From Arctopsyche grandis (taxonomy: Eukaryota > Arthropoda > Insecta > Trichoptera > Hydropsychidae), in the NCBI RefSeq assembly GCF_051622035.1, contig NC_135355.1:2976001-3040000 (forward strand): a stretch of 64,000 nucleotides of DNA, given 5' to 3'. The translations under genes were made by a program, and so were the position numbers. The notes under the pieces are model-generated. The model was given only the letters and a program-made list of their open reading frames with translations. It was not told the DNA's origin and ran no database searches. This document shows, piece after piece, positions 36,601-40,320 of the stretch; the stretch's first letter is position 1, and each line of letters starts with the position of its first letter.

Positions 36601-37122
36601 ATTAAATCCAAAGTTTAAATATTAGCATCATATTGTCGTATTGAAACTACTTTTTAGTAAAATTAATTATATTTCTTTTATTTTAGCACCACCACCCGTT
36701 TGTCCACCTAATGAAGTATACTCAGTGTGCAAAAATCATGCTTGTCAAAAGACTTGCACAATAGAGCATGGTGCAAATTGTGTCAGACGTTGCACTAAAG
36801 GTTGCGTATGTGCAACTGGATACATTAGGAATTATGATGGCATTTGTGTTCTGCCAACAGCTTGCTGTATGTTTAGTTTCATCCACTTTTTATCAATTTT
36901 AAGTGCAAAATACGATTTCTATTTCCTTTTTTTTTTTCAGCTTGTCCAAATAATGAAAAATATGGAAATTGCGGAAAGCTGGCGTGTGAAGGTACATGTG
37001 ATAACCCAGACACTGGGGTCAACACTAATTGCGACACAACGGGAATATGTGTTGGAAAATGTTTCTGCGTCCCAGGATTTGTTAGAGAAAATGGAATTTG
37101 TCAAAACAAAAATAGATGTTGA
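6526..37122 (+). CDS. TIL-B: giant secreted multi-TIL-domain protein (whole-gene model)
   Basis: Exon B1 encodes a signal peptide and exons B2-B41 encode 40 TIL domains, all phase 1-1. B20 (26249-26432) and B31 (33950-34167) are broken. With both skipped, the exon lengths sum to 7452 nt, an intact frame of about 2,483 residues ending in TGA at 37120-37122. The protein should be secreted, with chains of TIL domains joined by very short linkers, comparable in architecture to zonadhesin-like proteins and multi-headed inhibitors. A TATA-like box lies at 6436. Alternatives: the locus may be several genes, because B27 carries a TAG and AATAAA at 32781-32798 and a LINE splits the gene at 21188-26249. 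I found no second signal-peptide exon inside it. Confidence 0.7.
6688..6852 (+). CDS. TIL-B exon B2, TIL domain completed by exon B1
   Basis: The acceptor is TTTTTTCAG and the donor GTAATT follows TGT G. The exon has nine cysteines (C2-C10) and begins LREVYSQC where paralogues have CGLNEVFSEC. The missing C1 can come from RCNS at the end of B1. The C5-C6 loop is C-DTN-C. Confidence 0.85.
7163..7342 (+). CDS. TIL-B exon B3, TIL domain
   Basis: The acceptor is TTTTTCATCAG and the donor GTAAGA. All ten cysteines are present, the start is CLGFHEEYSFC and the C5-C6 loop is C-SFAPG-C. It is closest in pattern to exon C3. Confidence 0.9.
7641..7826 (+). CDS. TIL-B exon B4, TIL domain
   Basis: The acceptor is TTATTTTCAG and the donor GTAAGT. 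It is a ten-cysteine domain starting CSSPNEIFSQC, with C5-C6 loop C-RES-C. It ends with a CGW tail after C10, as B5-B7 do. Confidence 0.92.
8427..9272. mobile_element. Foldback (long inverted-repeat) element
   Basis: Its outer arms, CACACAGCGTGGGATGTG (left) and CACATCCCACGCTGTGTG (right), and inner arms (ATATGGCGTTCA with its reverse near 9185, TAGTGTTTATCCTTGC with its reverse near 9100) would pair into a long hairpin. A LINE fragment splits the left arm. No clear target duplication was found. Confidence 0.75.
8488..8916 (+). mobile_element. 5'-truncated LINE inside the foldback element
   Basis: An open frame from about 8515 to the stop at 8695-8697 reads FVPPVARTNM and APISRAIYLLN, matching the C-terminus of the LINE at 63261. 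The 3' UTR has the same GGCCACAGTGACGC-type stretch and a TAAATAAATAAATA tail. Confidence 0.75.
9416..9604 (+). CDS. TIL-B exon B5, TIL domain (GGxxC subfamily)
   Basis: The acceptor is ATTGTAG and the donor GTAAGT. Ten cysteines are present with the CVSPCGEKC core, a C-DFLN-C loop and a CGWS end. It is the first of four closely related exons, B5-B8. Confidence 0.88.
9686..9874 (+). CDS. TIL-B exon B6, TIL domain (GGxxC subfamily)
   Basis: The acceptor is TTGTGACAG and the donor GTAAGT. It is a ten-cysteine domain with core CVSPCGEVC and loop C-DLIN-C. It starts 270 bases after B5, with which it forms a pair. Confidence 0.92.
9910..10070 (-). mobile_element. Helitron-like 3' end, hairpin family, degraded
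   Basis: Read on the minus strand, the element ends in CTAG (9910-9913), preceded by a decayed copy of the hairpin found intact at 13055 and 48886. The adjoining GGAATTGATACACGAATT segment matches those copies. The right limit is uncertain. Confidence 0.4.
10071..11125. other. Intron of TIL-B with no recognised feature
   Basis: The stretch is AT-rich with two adjacent AATAATAATAAT tracts near 10490-10520. I see no TIL exon, coding signature or complete mobile element. Confidence 0.4.
11126..11364 (+). mobile_element. Short non-autonomous Helitron, family 1
   Basis: It starts TCTAATATATAATTTCGAAA and ends GAAGCCGGGTAAAAGAACTAG, lying between a host A and T as Helitrons do. The same two ends bound a 360-bp copy at 27715-28074. 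Its right end is only 42 bases from exon B7. Confidence 0.75.
11407..11595 (+). CDS. TIL-B exon B7, TIL domain (GGxxC subfamily)
   Basis: The acceptor is TTTTGACAG and the donor GTAAGT. It is a ten-cysteine domain with core CVSPCGEVC, loop C-DIIN-C and a CGWS end. It forms a second pair with B8, 265 bases downstream. Confidence 0.92.
11672..11854 (+). CDS. TIL-B exon B8, TIL domain (GGxxC subfamily)
   Basis: The acceptor is TTTGTAAAG, with a weak pyrimidine tract, and the donor is GTATGT. It is a ten-cysteine domain with loop C-NFID-C that ends at C10 plus one base, without the GW tail of its three relatives. Confidence 0.9.
12475..12666 (+). CDS. TIL-B exon B9, TIL domain
   Basis: The acceptor is AATTTTAG and the donor GTAAGT. 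An eight-residue lead-in precedes CPINQVFSHC. Ten cysteines are present and the loop is C-IAK-C. Confidence 0.9.
12773..12982 (+). CDS. TIL-B exon B10, TIL domain with enlarged C4-C5 spacing
   Basis: The acceptor is TTTGTCCAG and the donor GTAAGT. Ten cysteines are present, with 16 residues between C4 and C5 against about 8 in most domains. The loop is C-SFEG-C. Confidence 0.9.
13044..13440 (-). mobile_element. Helitron-like element, hairpin family, intact 3' end
   Basis: On the minus strand the end reads as a perfect 20-base palindrome (13055-13074, CCCGTTGAAATTTCAACGGG), seven spacer bases and then CTAG (13044-13047), the classic Helitron terminus. The body contains GGAATC-type repeats. 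The right end is approximate. Confidence 0.55.
13448..13515 (+). mobile_element. tRNA-like SINE head or tRNA pseudogene
   Basis: A TAGTCTATCGG box A (13450-13460) and a GGTTCGATCTC box B (13500-13510) stand at tRNA-like spacing, separated by a G-run. No acceptor stem pairs, so a functional tRNA is unlikely. Confidence 0.4.
13630..13740 (+). repeat. Tandem copies of a CATACCTC element terminus
   Basis: The segment CATACCTCTTCTTAAACG plus TTTTTAAAAA occurs twice in a row, followed by a third variant. It matches the 5' end of the MITEs at 2981 and 51451. Confidence 0.5.
14137..14325 (+). CDS. TIL-B exon B11, TIL domain
   Basis: The acceptor is AAATTTCAG and the donor GTAAGT. It starts CPPNEKINRC, has ten cysteines and a nine-residue C5-C6 loop. 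It is the same subtype as C7, D6 and E3 (NYRR before C9). Confidence 0.9.
14394..14588 (+). CDS. TIL-B exon B12, TIL domain
   Basis: The acceptor is TACTTCAG, giving PPLQC before the domain, and the donor is GTATGT. Ten cysteines are present and the loop is C-SPEVKE-C. It is the counterpart of C8, D7 and E4, and follows the same neighbour subtype as they do. Confidence 0.9.
14589..15547. other. Intron of TIL-B with repeat traces
   Basis: An inverted CATACCTC-type terminus (AGAGGTATGTAAAAAA) lies near 14968. No exon or complete element was recognised in the rest. Confidence 0.4.
15548..15727 (+). CDS. TIL-B exon B13, TIL domain (DPNAxF subfamily)
   Basis: The acceptor is CTTTGATAG and the donor GTAAGT. 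Ten cysteines are present. The HCDDPNAVF start and GGGCVC motif define a subfamily shared with B16, B25, D8 and E5. The loop is C-HKE-C. Confidence 0.88.
16054..16233 (+). CDS. TIL-B exon B14, TIL domain
   Basis: The acceptor is TTATTTTCAG and the donor GTAAGG. Ten cysteines are present, starting CKRNEVYKTC, with loop C-SPGSH-C. It is the counterpart of D4. Confidence 0.92.
16498..16975 (+). repeat. Interspersed repeat of the CCGGAAGT family
   Basis: It begins CTTTATCTATGTACGTAGTA and contains GACCGGAAATGGTACC and CAACCGGAAGTA blocks, as do the copies at 17585, 39405 and 55560. It has no coding capacity. Confidence 0.55.
17267..17437 (+). CDS. TIL-B exon B15, TIL domain (CGLNE subfamily)
   Basis: The acceptor is TGACATTAG and the donor GTAAGA. 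It starts CGLNEVFSEC, has ten cysteines and loop C-KGI-C. The same subtype is the first TIL exon of TIL-C and TIL-D, hinting that B15 once began a separate gene module. Confidence 0.92.
17585..18240 (+). repeat. Interspersed repeat of the CCGGAAGT family
   Basis: It starts with the family's other end (AAAGTCATGGGTTGGTCACA) followed at once by CTTTATCTATGTACGTAGTA. It holds repeated ACCGGAAGT blocks and ends shortly before exon B16. Confidence 0.55.
18259..18444 (+). CDS. TIL-B exon B16, TIL domain (DPNAxF subfamily)
   Basis: The acceptor is TTCATTTTTAG and the donor GTAAGT. Ten cysteines are present, starting YCQDPNAEF, with a GGCVC motif and loop C-PNL-C. Only 69 bp separate it from B17. 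Confidence 0.92.
18514..18693 (+). CDS. TIL-B exon B17, TIL domain
   Basis: The acceptor is GGATTTTCAG and the donor GTGAGT. Ten cysteines are present, starting CRHNKIFKNC, with Lys in place of the usual Glu. The loop is C-NRGSN-C. Confidence 0.92.
18932..19117 (+). CDS. TIL-B exon B18, nine-cysteine TIL domain (C4 lost)
   Basis: The acceptor is TACTTTTCAG and the donor GTAAGT. Where relatives read ACQKTC this exon reads ACIKHV, so C4 is gone. In the Ascaris-type pairing C4 bonds C10, so C10 would be left free. The loop is C-TFT-C. Confidence 0.88.
19717..19890 (+). CDS. TIL-B exon B19, nine-cysteine TIL domain (C1 lost)
   Basis: The acceptor is AAATTTCAG and the donor GTGAGT. The exon opens with QKNEIFDPC where C1 should precede KNE, so C1 is missing and its partner C7 is unpaired. 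The loop is C-DTKLKR-C. Confidence 0.88.
19891..21187. other. Intron upstream of the LINE insertion
   Basis: The stretch is AT-rich. I see no TIL exon, conserved element or phase-compatible acceptor for the displaced exon B20 in its last 100 bases. Confidence 0.4.
21188..21199 (+). repeat. 5' target-site duplication of the composite LINE insertion
   Basis: The 12-mer ATACGAACGAGT occurs here and again at 26238-26249, exactly bounding the LINE DNA. Confidence 0.7.
21368..22576 (+). CDS. LINE ORF1, Gag-like RNA-binding protein
   Basis: This is a 402-residue chaperone-type ORF1 protein. I chose ATG 21368 (CACCATG) because the frame is open upstream to 21170 only by crossing the 5' flank. Three cysteine-rich knuckles lie at about residues 229-285: CFRCQEYGHAAKNC, CVKCAGTHLTAQC and CSGCSGSHPANFKDC, as in Jockey-clade Gag proteins. 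A proline-rich tail follows. The role is to package LINE RNA for target-primed reverse transcription. Its last 14 bases overlap ORF2. Confidence 0.88.
   Translation: MRGSNLKKRIKKTLITTTEAPQPGCSQTAQMETEWQFPKHTAKNVKDVAPEFKIQEKNKFEGLLEVSDVPRSGGRIPPIIMTATGTHGSMIESIKKFIKDFTMTYIGQNNVKIQCKSLEDFKKLRDGLTPDRQFHTFSRKEEKEIKSVVRGLPKLPEADIKDDIIRQGFPVTKVIQMKTKEPRSNATELYLVFFEPSVSAKKIKEIRYICYTKVSVVKYTSKSQNITQCFRCQEYGHAAKNCNRQAKCVKCAGTHLTAQCNKGIVTPAVCSGCSGSHPANFKDCPKRQSYLKMLESRKNRASIVKANPWKLPVAQPQNIPVVNDHNFPKLPTIKTPSPNIPNIPKKPHQPTNTNIQPTTDLTSMASMTKMLKILQEIRAKASGCTDKLELALMLVEYLDVFD
22563..25253 (+). CDS. LINE ORF2, endonuclease-reverse transcriptase
   Basis: This is an 896-residue polyprotein. The N-terminal APE-type endonuclease shows WNARGL, ISET, GDFNAKH (about residue 136) and SSDHLPI (about 209). 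The reverse transcriptase shows KKAPGRDSID, FGFRTGHSTTQQ, LDIEKAFDTV (about 584), GVPQGSLLGPLLF and the catalytic YADD at 666-669. ATG 22563 is the first ATG in frame and overlaps the end of ORF1. There is no stop or frameshift. The enzyme nicks chromosomal DNA and copies the LINE RNA in place. The domain order and motifs fit the Jockey superfamily. Confidence 0.9.
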   Translation: MSLINGRRLNILAWNARGLKNKIDELESAIGEYCVDIVLISETFLKPHIRINLPNFNCYREDREQHGGGVAIFIKSSIKHCRVITPPLKNLELTAIELIINNTHHIVASAYNPPQKRLLASDLNKIFNIGSSVVVAGDFNAKHPLWSCVNTDLQGTTLYKYIQLTDTILLHPDTYTHYPTNNSQPSTLDLVLVKNCPKISTPNALQTLSSDHLPIIFSIDGKPEEIIKHSWDYGRANWREFKSYINDQTILTSTTLTNKTEIDSSIIHLTESITRSKHLHIPKTQYIEHKLEITDFVANLIKSKNKLRKIWQTSKNPALKTLINKLTYQIKIRIKEIKNEAWSKKLEKLSSVDGSLWKLAKAIRRTKNSIPQLDDAGISVTRDCDKAELLSKSFQKHHTLTQHYNHIPTHNKVNRSIKIITKTPTNSTKNIKLVHPCEIQNIIRNLKNKKAPGRDSIDNITIKQLPFKALVSLSKIFNACLLTGYFPEYWKTANVIPILKPDKSSKNPANYRPISLLCTLSKILEKIIYTRLLKVVNKKLINEQFGFRTGHSTTQQLTRLTEHVTKNFNMKRSTGMVCLDIEKAFDTVWHDGLIHKLLINKIPNYLILIIKSYLTRRKLVVSVNNELSSPKIIAAGVPQGSLLGPLLFSIYINDIPIPKNCHIALYADDTACFTSSKKPDTILKNLEFAIKTMTEHFTKWKIQINQTKTDAIFFSVRKHKPSSDLKIPSGESLKWQSVIKYLGVTFDKRMRWAPHIEAAKCKAMRGISSIYPIFNRHSSLSTLNKIKLYRALILPLLTYASPVWNNASNTNLSKLQVIQNKSLKIIYNTPIYTNLKKLHAIYNIPFVTDITNKLTSRFYERITNNHTNTLVKSLGDYNKMSIPFRYKHRLPKHNLL
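25529..25821 (+). other. Unique spacer between the two LINE copies, with a hAT-like end
   Basis: This 293-bp piece separates the A-tail of the full LINE from the truncated copy. It holds GTGGCCGC repeats and TTGAGAACCGCTG, the reverse complement of the CAGCGGTTCTCAA terminus typical of hAT transposons. It may be sequence carried along with the LINE by read-through transcription. Confidence 0.5.
25822..26237 (+). mobile_element. 5'-truncated copy of the same LINE
   Basis: From GTTTGTTACAGACA onward it matches 25097-25512, the end of ORF2 plus 3' UTR, with few differences. It ends at the same 3' base but lacks the long A-tail, and the 12-base target repeat follows directly. Confidence 0.85.
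26238..26249 (+). repeat. 3' target-site duplication of the composite LINE insertion
   Basis: This is the second copy of ATACGAACGAGT. Its last base is the first base of the TGT that begins TIL exon B20. Confidence 0.7.
26249..26432 (+). pseudogene. TIL-B exon B20, dead TIL exon beside the LINE
   Basis: The frame is open from CPLNEEIHSC to the normal C10 plus GTAAGC donor, and the subtype matches B11, C7 and D6. Two defects: C7 is lost (CRRGFKC where relatives read CRPKCEC), leaving nine cysteines, and no AG giving the required phase was found just upstream, either in the LINE end or across the pre-insertion junction. It is probably not spliced into mRNA. Confidence 0.7.
26805..27714 (-). 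mobile_element. Truncated LINE, reverse transcriptase fragment
   Basis: The minus strand encodes LFADDMYI (the FADD catalytic motif), the NKTKIMW segment, YLGIHIDSYIEY and a C-terminal region that is open to about 27100 and then carries stops. The 3' end has a TAAATAAATA tail near 26810-26822. It differs from the element at 21200. A Helitron abuts its upstream end at 27715. Confidence 0.75.
27715..28074 (+). mobile_element. Short non-autonomous Helitron, family 1
   Basis: The ends match the copy at 11126-11364 (TCTAATATATAATTTCGAAA to GGGTAAAACAACTAG). It is longer because of a G/C-rich interior (27815-27905) unlike anything else in the window, possibly a captured fragment. Confidence 0.75.
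28650..29570. mobile_element. Decayed inverted-repeat element interrupted by a SINE
   Basis: CTATTCATACTATAC on the left (28698-28712) is inverted on the right (29442-29456), and GCACAGCAC motifs recur inverted near both outer ends. Part of the right arm resembles the 193-bp palindrome at 56041. The SINE lies between the arms. Confidence 0.4.
28945..29434 (+). mobile_element. tRNA-derived SINE, near full length
   Basis: The head has an RNA polymerase III box A (TGGCTTAATGG, 28955-28965) and box B (GGTTCGAGTCG, 28998-29008). The body carries ATCCATAGATGTCTCTATGA and the tail is TAATAAATAAATA. The copy at 4889-5446 aligns along its length. Confidence 0.8.
29673..29861 (+). CDS. TIL-B exon B21, TIL domain
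   Basis: The acceptor is TATAATTTCAG and the donor GTATGT. It is the first functional TIL exon after the LINE. Ten cysteines are present, starting CDRPNQIFSEC, with loop C-LDE-C. Confidence 0.92.
29937..30122 (+). CDS. TIL-B exon B22, TIL domain
   Basis: The acceptor is ATCATTACAG and the donor GTATGA. Ten cysteines are present, starting CEGAYEVYSKC, with loop C-TAH-C. It begins only 75 bp after B21. Confidence 0.92.
30195..30956 (+). mobile_element. CACTGTTCGACA-type inverted-repeat MITE, larger copy
   Basis: The ends ACTGTTCGACA and TGTCGAACAGT are inverted repeats, and both arms match the 336-bp copy at 61755-62090 (for example GGTTCAGAGACGAGATATGA). The centre is about 420 bp longer than in that copy. 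Confidence 0.7.
30993..31184 (+). CDS. TIL-B exon B23, TIL domain with a histidine-rich lead
   Basis: The acceptor is TAATTTTACAG and the donor GTTTGT. Ten cysteines are present. Four consecutive histidines precede C1 (HHHHLCPQLNE). The loop is C-KHE-C. Confidence 0.9.
31390..31720 (+). repeat. Short copy of the CCGGAAGT-family repeat
   Basis: It runs from CTTTAACTATGTACATAGTG to GATAAAGTCGTGGGTTGGTC, the two ends seen in the longer copies, but the middle is mostly lost. Confidence 0.5.
31769..31957 (+). CDS. TIL-B exon B24, TIL domain
   Basis: The acceptor is CGTTTTCAG and the donor GTAAGA. Ten cysteines are present, starting CLKANEIFSKC, with loop C-THL-C. The intron to B25 is 86 bp. Confidence 0.92.
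32044..32229 (+). CDS. TIL-B exon B25, TIL domain (DPNAxF subfamily)
   Basis: The acceptor is TTTGTTTAG and the donor GTAAGT. Ten cysteines are present, starting HCSDPNAVF, with the GGCVC motif and loop C-PGT-C. It closely resembles D8. Confidence 0.92.
32338..32511 (+). CDS. TIL-B exon B26, TIL domain related to the terminal type
   Basis: The acceptor is CATTTACAG and the donor GTAAGT. The start NCGANEVF and the CATLG motif resemble the C-terminal domains of TIL-C, D and E, but here all ten cysteines remain. The loop is C-PIINIK-C. Confidence 0.9.
32575..32783 (+). CDS. TIL-B exon B27, TIL domain ending in a stop that is also a donor
   Basis: The acceptor is AACTTTCAG. Ten cysteines are present, with seven residues in the C5-C6 loop. 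Read straight on, the frame ends CAA TGT TAG at 32781-32783, with AATAAA at 32793-32798. Alternatively CAA T (ending 32778) is followed by a GTTAGT donor, and joining to B28 (GT TGT) rebuilds the TGT of C10. Both readings are phase-consistent, so the exon may be terminal or internal. Confidence 0.85.
32793..32798 (+). terminator. AATAAA polyadenylation signal after exon B27
   Basis: It lies nine bases after the in-frame TAG. The accepted gene ends here have similarly tight spacing (D: 19 bases, E: 6 bases). TGTGTGTC follows about 55 bases downstream as a possible GU-rich element. Confidence 0.5.
33000..33173 (+). CDS. TIL-B exon B28, TIL domain
   Basis: The acceptor is TGTATATCAG and the donor GTAAGT. 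Ten cysteines are present, starting CSDPNAEVVSC, with core CPNPCPGGTC and loop C-KIP-C. It is the counterpart of C9. The next exons lack any new signal peptide. Confidence 0.92.
33349..33570 (+). CDS. TIL-B exon B29, long-loop TIL domain
   Basis: The acceptor is TAAATGTAG and the donor GTAAGT. It is the first of ten exons (B29-B38) with a C4-C5 segment of about 15-20 residues instead of about 8. Ten cysteines are present and the loop is C-SSM-C. Confidence 0.92.
33652..33876 (+). CDS. TIL-B exon B30, long-loop TIL domain
   Basis: The acceptor is ATGTTTAG and the donor GTAAGT. Ten cysteines are present, starting CTGRYEVYTSC, with loop C-LPS-C. Confidence 0.92.
33950..34167 (+). pseudogene. 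TIL-B exon B31, frameshifted long-loop TIL exon
   Basis: It is 218 nt where its neighbours are 225. Relative to them, seven bases (CAGTGCG) are missing near 34149, which removes C9 and brings TGA into frame at 34152-34154. Both splice sites (TTTTTAG, GTAAGT) are intact. Inclusion would truncate the protein, while skipping keeps frame because flanking exons are phase 1-1. Sequencing error is possible. Confidence 0.85.
34240..34464 (+). CDS. TIL-B exon B32, long-loop TIL domain
   Basis: The acceptor is ATGTTTTAG and the donor GTAAGT. Ten cysteines are present, starting CTGSNEIYTPC, with loop C-PEG-C. Confidence 0.93.
34540..34764 (+). CDS. TIL-B exon B33, long-loop TIL domain
   Basis: The acceptor is ATTTTTTTAG and the donor GTAAGT. 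Ten cysteines are present, starting CNGDNEVYTLC, with loop C-IAG-C. Confidence 0.93.
34839..35063 (+). CDS. TIL-B exon B34, long-loop TIL domain (299-bp array)
   Basis: The acceptor is ATATTTTTAG and the donor GTAAGT. Ten cysteines are present, with GRSIQQFKYISG in the long loop and C-PTG-C between C5 and C6. Confidence 0.93.
35138..35362 (+). CDS. TIL-B exon B35, long-loop TIL domain (299-bp array)
   Basis: It is nearly identical to B34. The visible protein changes are GRTIQQFKHISG against GRSIQQFKYISG. Ten cysteines are present and the loop is C-PTG-C. Confidence 0.93.
35437..35661 (+). CDS. TIL-B exon B36, long-loop TIL domain (299-bp array)
   Basis: It is nearly identical to B34 and B35. 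It reads CPEGY after C8 where they read CAEGY. Ten cysteines are present and the loop is C-PTG-C. Confidence 0.93.
35736..35951 (+). CDS. TIL-B exon B37, long-loop TIL domain
   Basis: The acceptor lies in the last copy of the array intron, but the exon itself diverges after the first 20 codons. The donor is GTGCGT. Ten cysteines are present and the loop is C-SAT-C. Confidence 0.92.
36035..36253 (+). CDS. TIL-B exon B38, long-loop TIL domain
   Basis: The acceptor is TATCTTGCAG and the donor GTAAGT. Ten cysteines are present, starting CPGPNQVYTVC, with loop C-PVG-C. It is the last long-loop exon. Confidence 0.92.
36334..36510 (+). CDS. TIL-B exon B39, TIL domain
   Basis: The acceptor is TTATTTGCAG and the donor GTAAGT. 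Ten cysteines are present, starting CPKPNQVYSLC, with normal C4-C5 spacing and loop C-FPD-C. Confidence 0.92.
36687..36866 (+). CDS. TIL-B exon B40, TIL domain (copy of A1)
   Basis: The acceptor is TTATTTTAG and the donor GTATGT. Ten cysteines are present and the loop is C-VRR-C. About 55 of 60 residues match exon A1. Confidence 0.93.
36941..37122 (+). CDS. TIL-B exon B41, terminal TIL domain (copy of A2)
   Basis: The acceptor follows a long T tract (TTTTTTTCAG). The stop TGA at 37120-37122 comes right after C10. Ten cysteines are present and the loop is C-DTTGI-C. No AATAAA follows within 60 bases. Confidence 0.93.
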
Positions 37123-38150
37123 ATATTGTAAAAATATAAAATATTTTATGTAATAGTTTTTGAAGTAAGATTCTTTGCTACATTTGGGAAATATGTACAT
37201 TAAAATGGTAAATGGTTTTAGAAGCTTTTATTTATTTGGTGGAGGTGGGATCGTTTGGGATCTACATACATATAAGGTTTATAGTTTTAAAAGAAAGTTT
37301 TCAATTTTTTTATTTAAACTGTTATAACAGTTCAATATAGTGAGAACTAAGCAGTGGGTAGAAAGAATTTCGTCACGAAAATTATCCATTTGTCATCAGG
37401 TCGACCTTACAGATGATCAAATTCTTTTATGTCATGTCGAAGATATTTGCGTAGTGAATATACAGCTAATTACTTCATGTTGATACAATATTAAATCAGA
37501 ATACAATTCAATACAATATCAGAAGAATACAATATGTACAATATCAGAAGAATACAATACAATATCAGAAGAATGTAATTGGTTTATGATCAGCTCCAAA
37601 AGTTTGCAGTACAACAAACATCTATTGAAAAGCATCGATTCATCGATTAATTTTTATTCTTAATTTATATTACTATTGATATTGAATTTTTTTTTGTTGA
37701 AATAATCGCTGTGAAAATAAATAAGTTTTTAAGATTAACATTTCTTTTTTATTTAATCTCTAAAGTCAACATAAATATAAGCCGAGTATATTATGAATAT
37801 GGTAAGAATAATTTTAAAAAGTCCCAATTATATGATTAAAATTATGTACATACATAGATGAAAATGTAGTTGAATAATATATAAGAAATATATATATAAT
37901 ATAAAGAAGTTCATCAAAAATGATGATCTTTTTTATTTTTAACATTAATAAGCTTCATTAATTTGTAATTACGGCAGAATATATCCACTTGAACAAACGG
38001 CCATATTTACCTTGTGATTTCAATTGCGCGACAAATGAATATCTGCGAATGTTGAAACAGATTGTAAAAAAACTCAAATATTATTGAAATTTCATTTTTG
38101 GATCGTTTTTAAAATATGTAGCTATTATTACGTACGCCGCGGATTAAGCG
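37123..38150. other. Spacer after TIL-B
   Basis: An ACAATATCAGAAGAATACAA motif repeats near 37518-37580. I saw no gene or complete element. Confidence 0.4.
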
Positions 38151-38154
38151 AATA

Positions 38155-38975
38155 GAATCCCAGAGACTGTGACCGTTCAAAGGTTATCTGTTAACGGATT
38201 AACTAAGTGCTTGCACTTAGGACCAACGGATATATGTTAACGGATTAACTAAGTGCTTGCACTTACTTCCAGGATTATATCTAGACTCTAAGTGCATTTA
38301 GGCTAAACAATGACCGTTATTAGTCCTTTCTCAGAATCGGTACGGGGAGACCTAATGTCGTGGGAATACATATCCGAATACGTGACTTTACAATAGGTAA
38401 ACAGATTAGACGTCCTGAGAGACTAGGGCTTTTTAGTTGGATCCTCCACCCACCGTTACGCAACACTATCATAGATGTATAATACATAGATACGCCCTCA
38501 CGCTTTATGCCGGTCTCCCTGCTAGCGCATGCAAAATACATGGCGCATGCACACTTTCTCTCAGTAGCTAGTTAGCTTCTAAGAAGTAAGAAGTACGCAT
38601 AGACAGCGGTATGCAACAGCGGTCGACAGCCTCTGCCACAGGTGTTATTAAATGCATGCTTGTGGAAGTTACTAATGTTTAAATATTGTAATAGTTAATG
38701 ATGGTTTTATTATAGTAACATACATTTGTAGTTTAATATAGTGTGTATAGCTAAATATTTTTTTCTTAATATGGCTTTATTAGTTTGGTTTACTGTCACG
38801 CGGAATGTCCAATTAAATAAAGTTATAAATAAAATAAAACTTCAGTGCATGTTACTGTTATAGGTTACTGACCACTGCCGACCGCTGCGTCCTTCCTTTT
38901 TTTTCCCAACTTCCCCGCTAGTTAAACCCACCTCAGTAAGTGGTGACAAGATCTCCGACCAAAATTGTTCGTAAT
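38155..38975 (+). mobile_element. Possible LTR-retrotransposon remnant
   Basis: The region is richer in GC than its surroundings, has a perfect 31-bp direct repeat (38189-38219 and 38235-38265), an AATAAA cluster near 38815 and a TGGTGACAAGATCTCC stretch resembling insect LTR-element leaders. There are no coding remains and no second LTR. Confidence 0.35.
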
Positions 38976-39404
38976 GGCTTATCTATGTTTTAAATATGTA
39001 TCTATGGTAGCTATTCATAATTTTTCTTAATTCAGAGCTCGACGTTTTAAGCAAAAAGAATCGAAATAAAGTGTATTTTACTATACACATTGTAGCGTGG
39101 ACGTGTAAAGGAGTTTCCGAGATTGAAGTGAAAGACTCACATTAGTAGTAGATGCAGTTTATTGTTCTTGATCTGTCAGCCTGCCGGCTCCGAATGAAGC
39201 ACGGACCAAAAACGCATACAATTTATACCCATCGGCTATCTTCCGTACTGGGAGATCATTGGTTGATGGTTCGCGAGACCTTATTGGCTGTTGTATACAT
39301 TTTGAATTCTCACACATTGGTTGGAAAATTTTGTTTTATGGTTATAATAAGCAGGCGTTGCTCGGGAGTGTAAAAGTTAAGGAATAAGGTCTTCGCAAAA
39401 AAGG

Positions 39405-40320
39405 TCTTCTTTGTGACTGTGTATTTTGGGGATTTTTTGAACACCGTTAGTCCTATCGAACTGAAACTTAGTATCGGTTACTAAAATTCTTATCGACACG
39501 AAGTAAATTTTTTCAAATTTTGAAGTTGGCTGGAAATGGTACCTCCCCTCATATGTGTTTTTCTCAGAAACCTTTTGGTTTATTGAACTCAAATTTCATA
39601 TTTACAAGTTTAAGCCCAATACCAAGTTATGTATAAAATTTGGTAAGCATCCATCAACCGGAAGTGGCAGCTTACTCTTGTTCGATTTTTCTTCCACTAT
39701 TTTTTTCGACCCCTTAAGCATGTGTTCTTCACGAAACAATTCAAGTATAATTCTTGTATCAATTTGATGAAAATAAATAAAATCACCAAATTTAATGAAC
39801 CGGAAGTGGTATTTTTTCCTCTTAGAAAGTTCAAAAATGTTGTGCCCACTACTCTGTCCACACCCCTGACCGTATCAAGCTGAAATTTTATATTTGTACT
39901 CTTTATGTACTAACTTAGAGCTGATAAGGTTTCGGTCTTTGGTCTTTGGTAAGAATTCATAAACCGGAAGTAGCATTTATTTATTTTTAATATTTCATTA
40001 TTTTATTTTGACCATTTAAATTATTTTAATCTTCTTGATATTTATTGTGTATAAATATTGTTACACAATAAATAACAAGTTATGTTATTGGTTTTAATTA
40101 ATAAATTTTTTTTTAACAAAATCCGACAGCCGGAAGTAGAACTTTTGTCTTGTGCAAGTTTCCATACATATGCGCTCAATTTGTATCGAAAATGCTGTCA
40201 TAGTTATTAGTATTTCATAATCTGTCTGTACGGTTCAATATCGAATTTGGTTTTGTAACCTTCTTATATTCCTCAAATACATAGATAAAGTCATGGGATG
40301 GTCACACCCGAATTTTTTTT
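39405..40320 (+). repeat. Long copy of the CCGGAAGT-family repeat
   Basis: At least four blocks contain CCGGAAGT or a near match (for example 39658, 39800, 39974, 40130). It ends ATACATAGATAAAGTCATGG, the family terminus. Confidence 0.6.
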
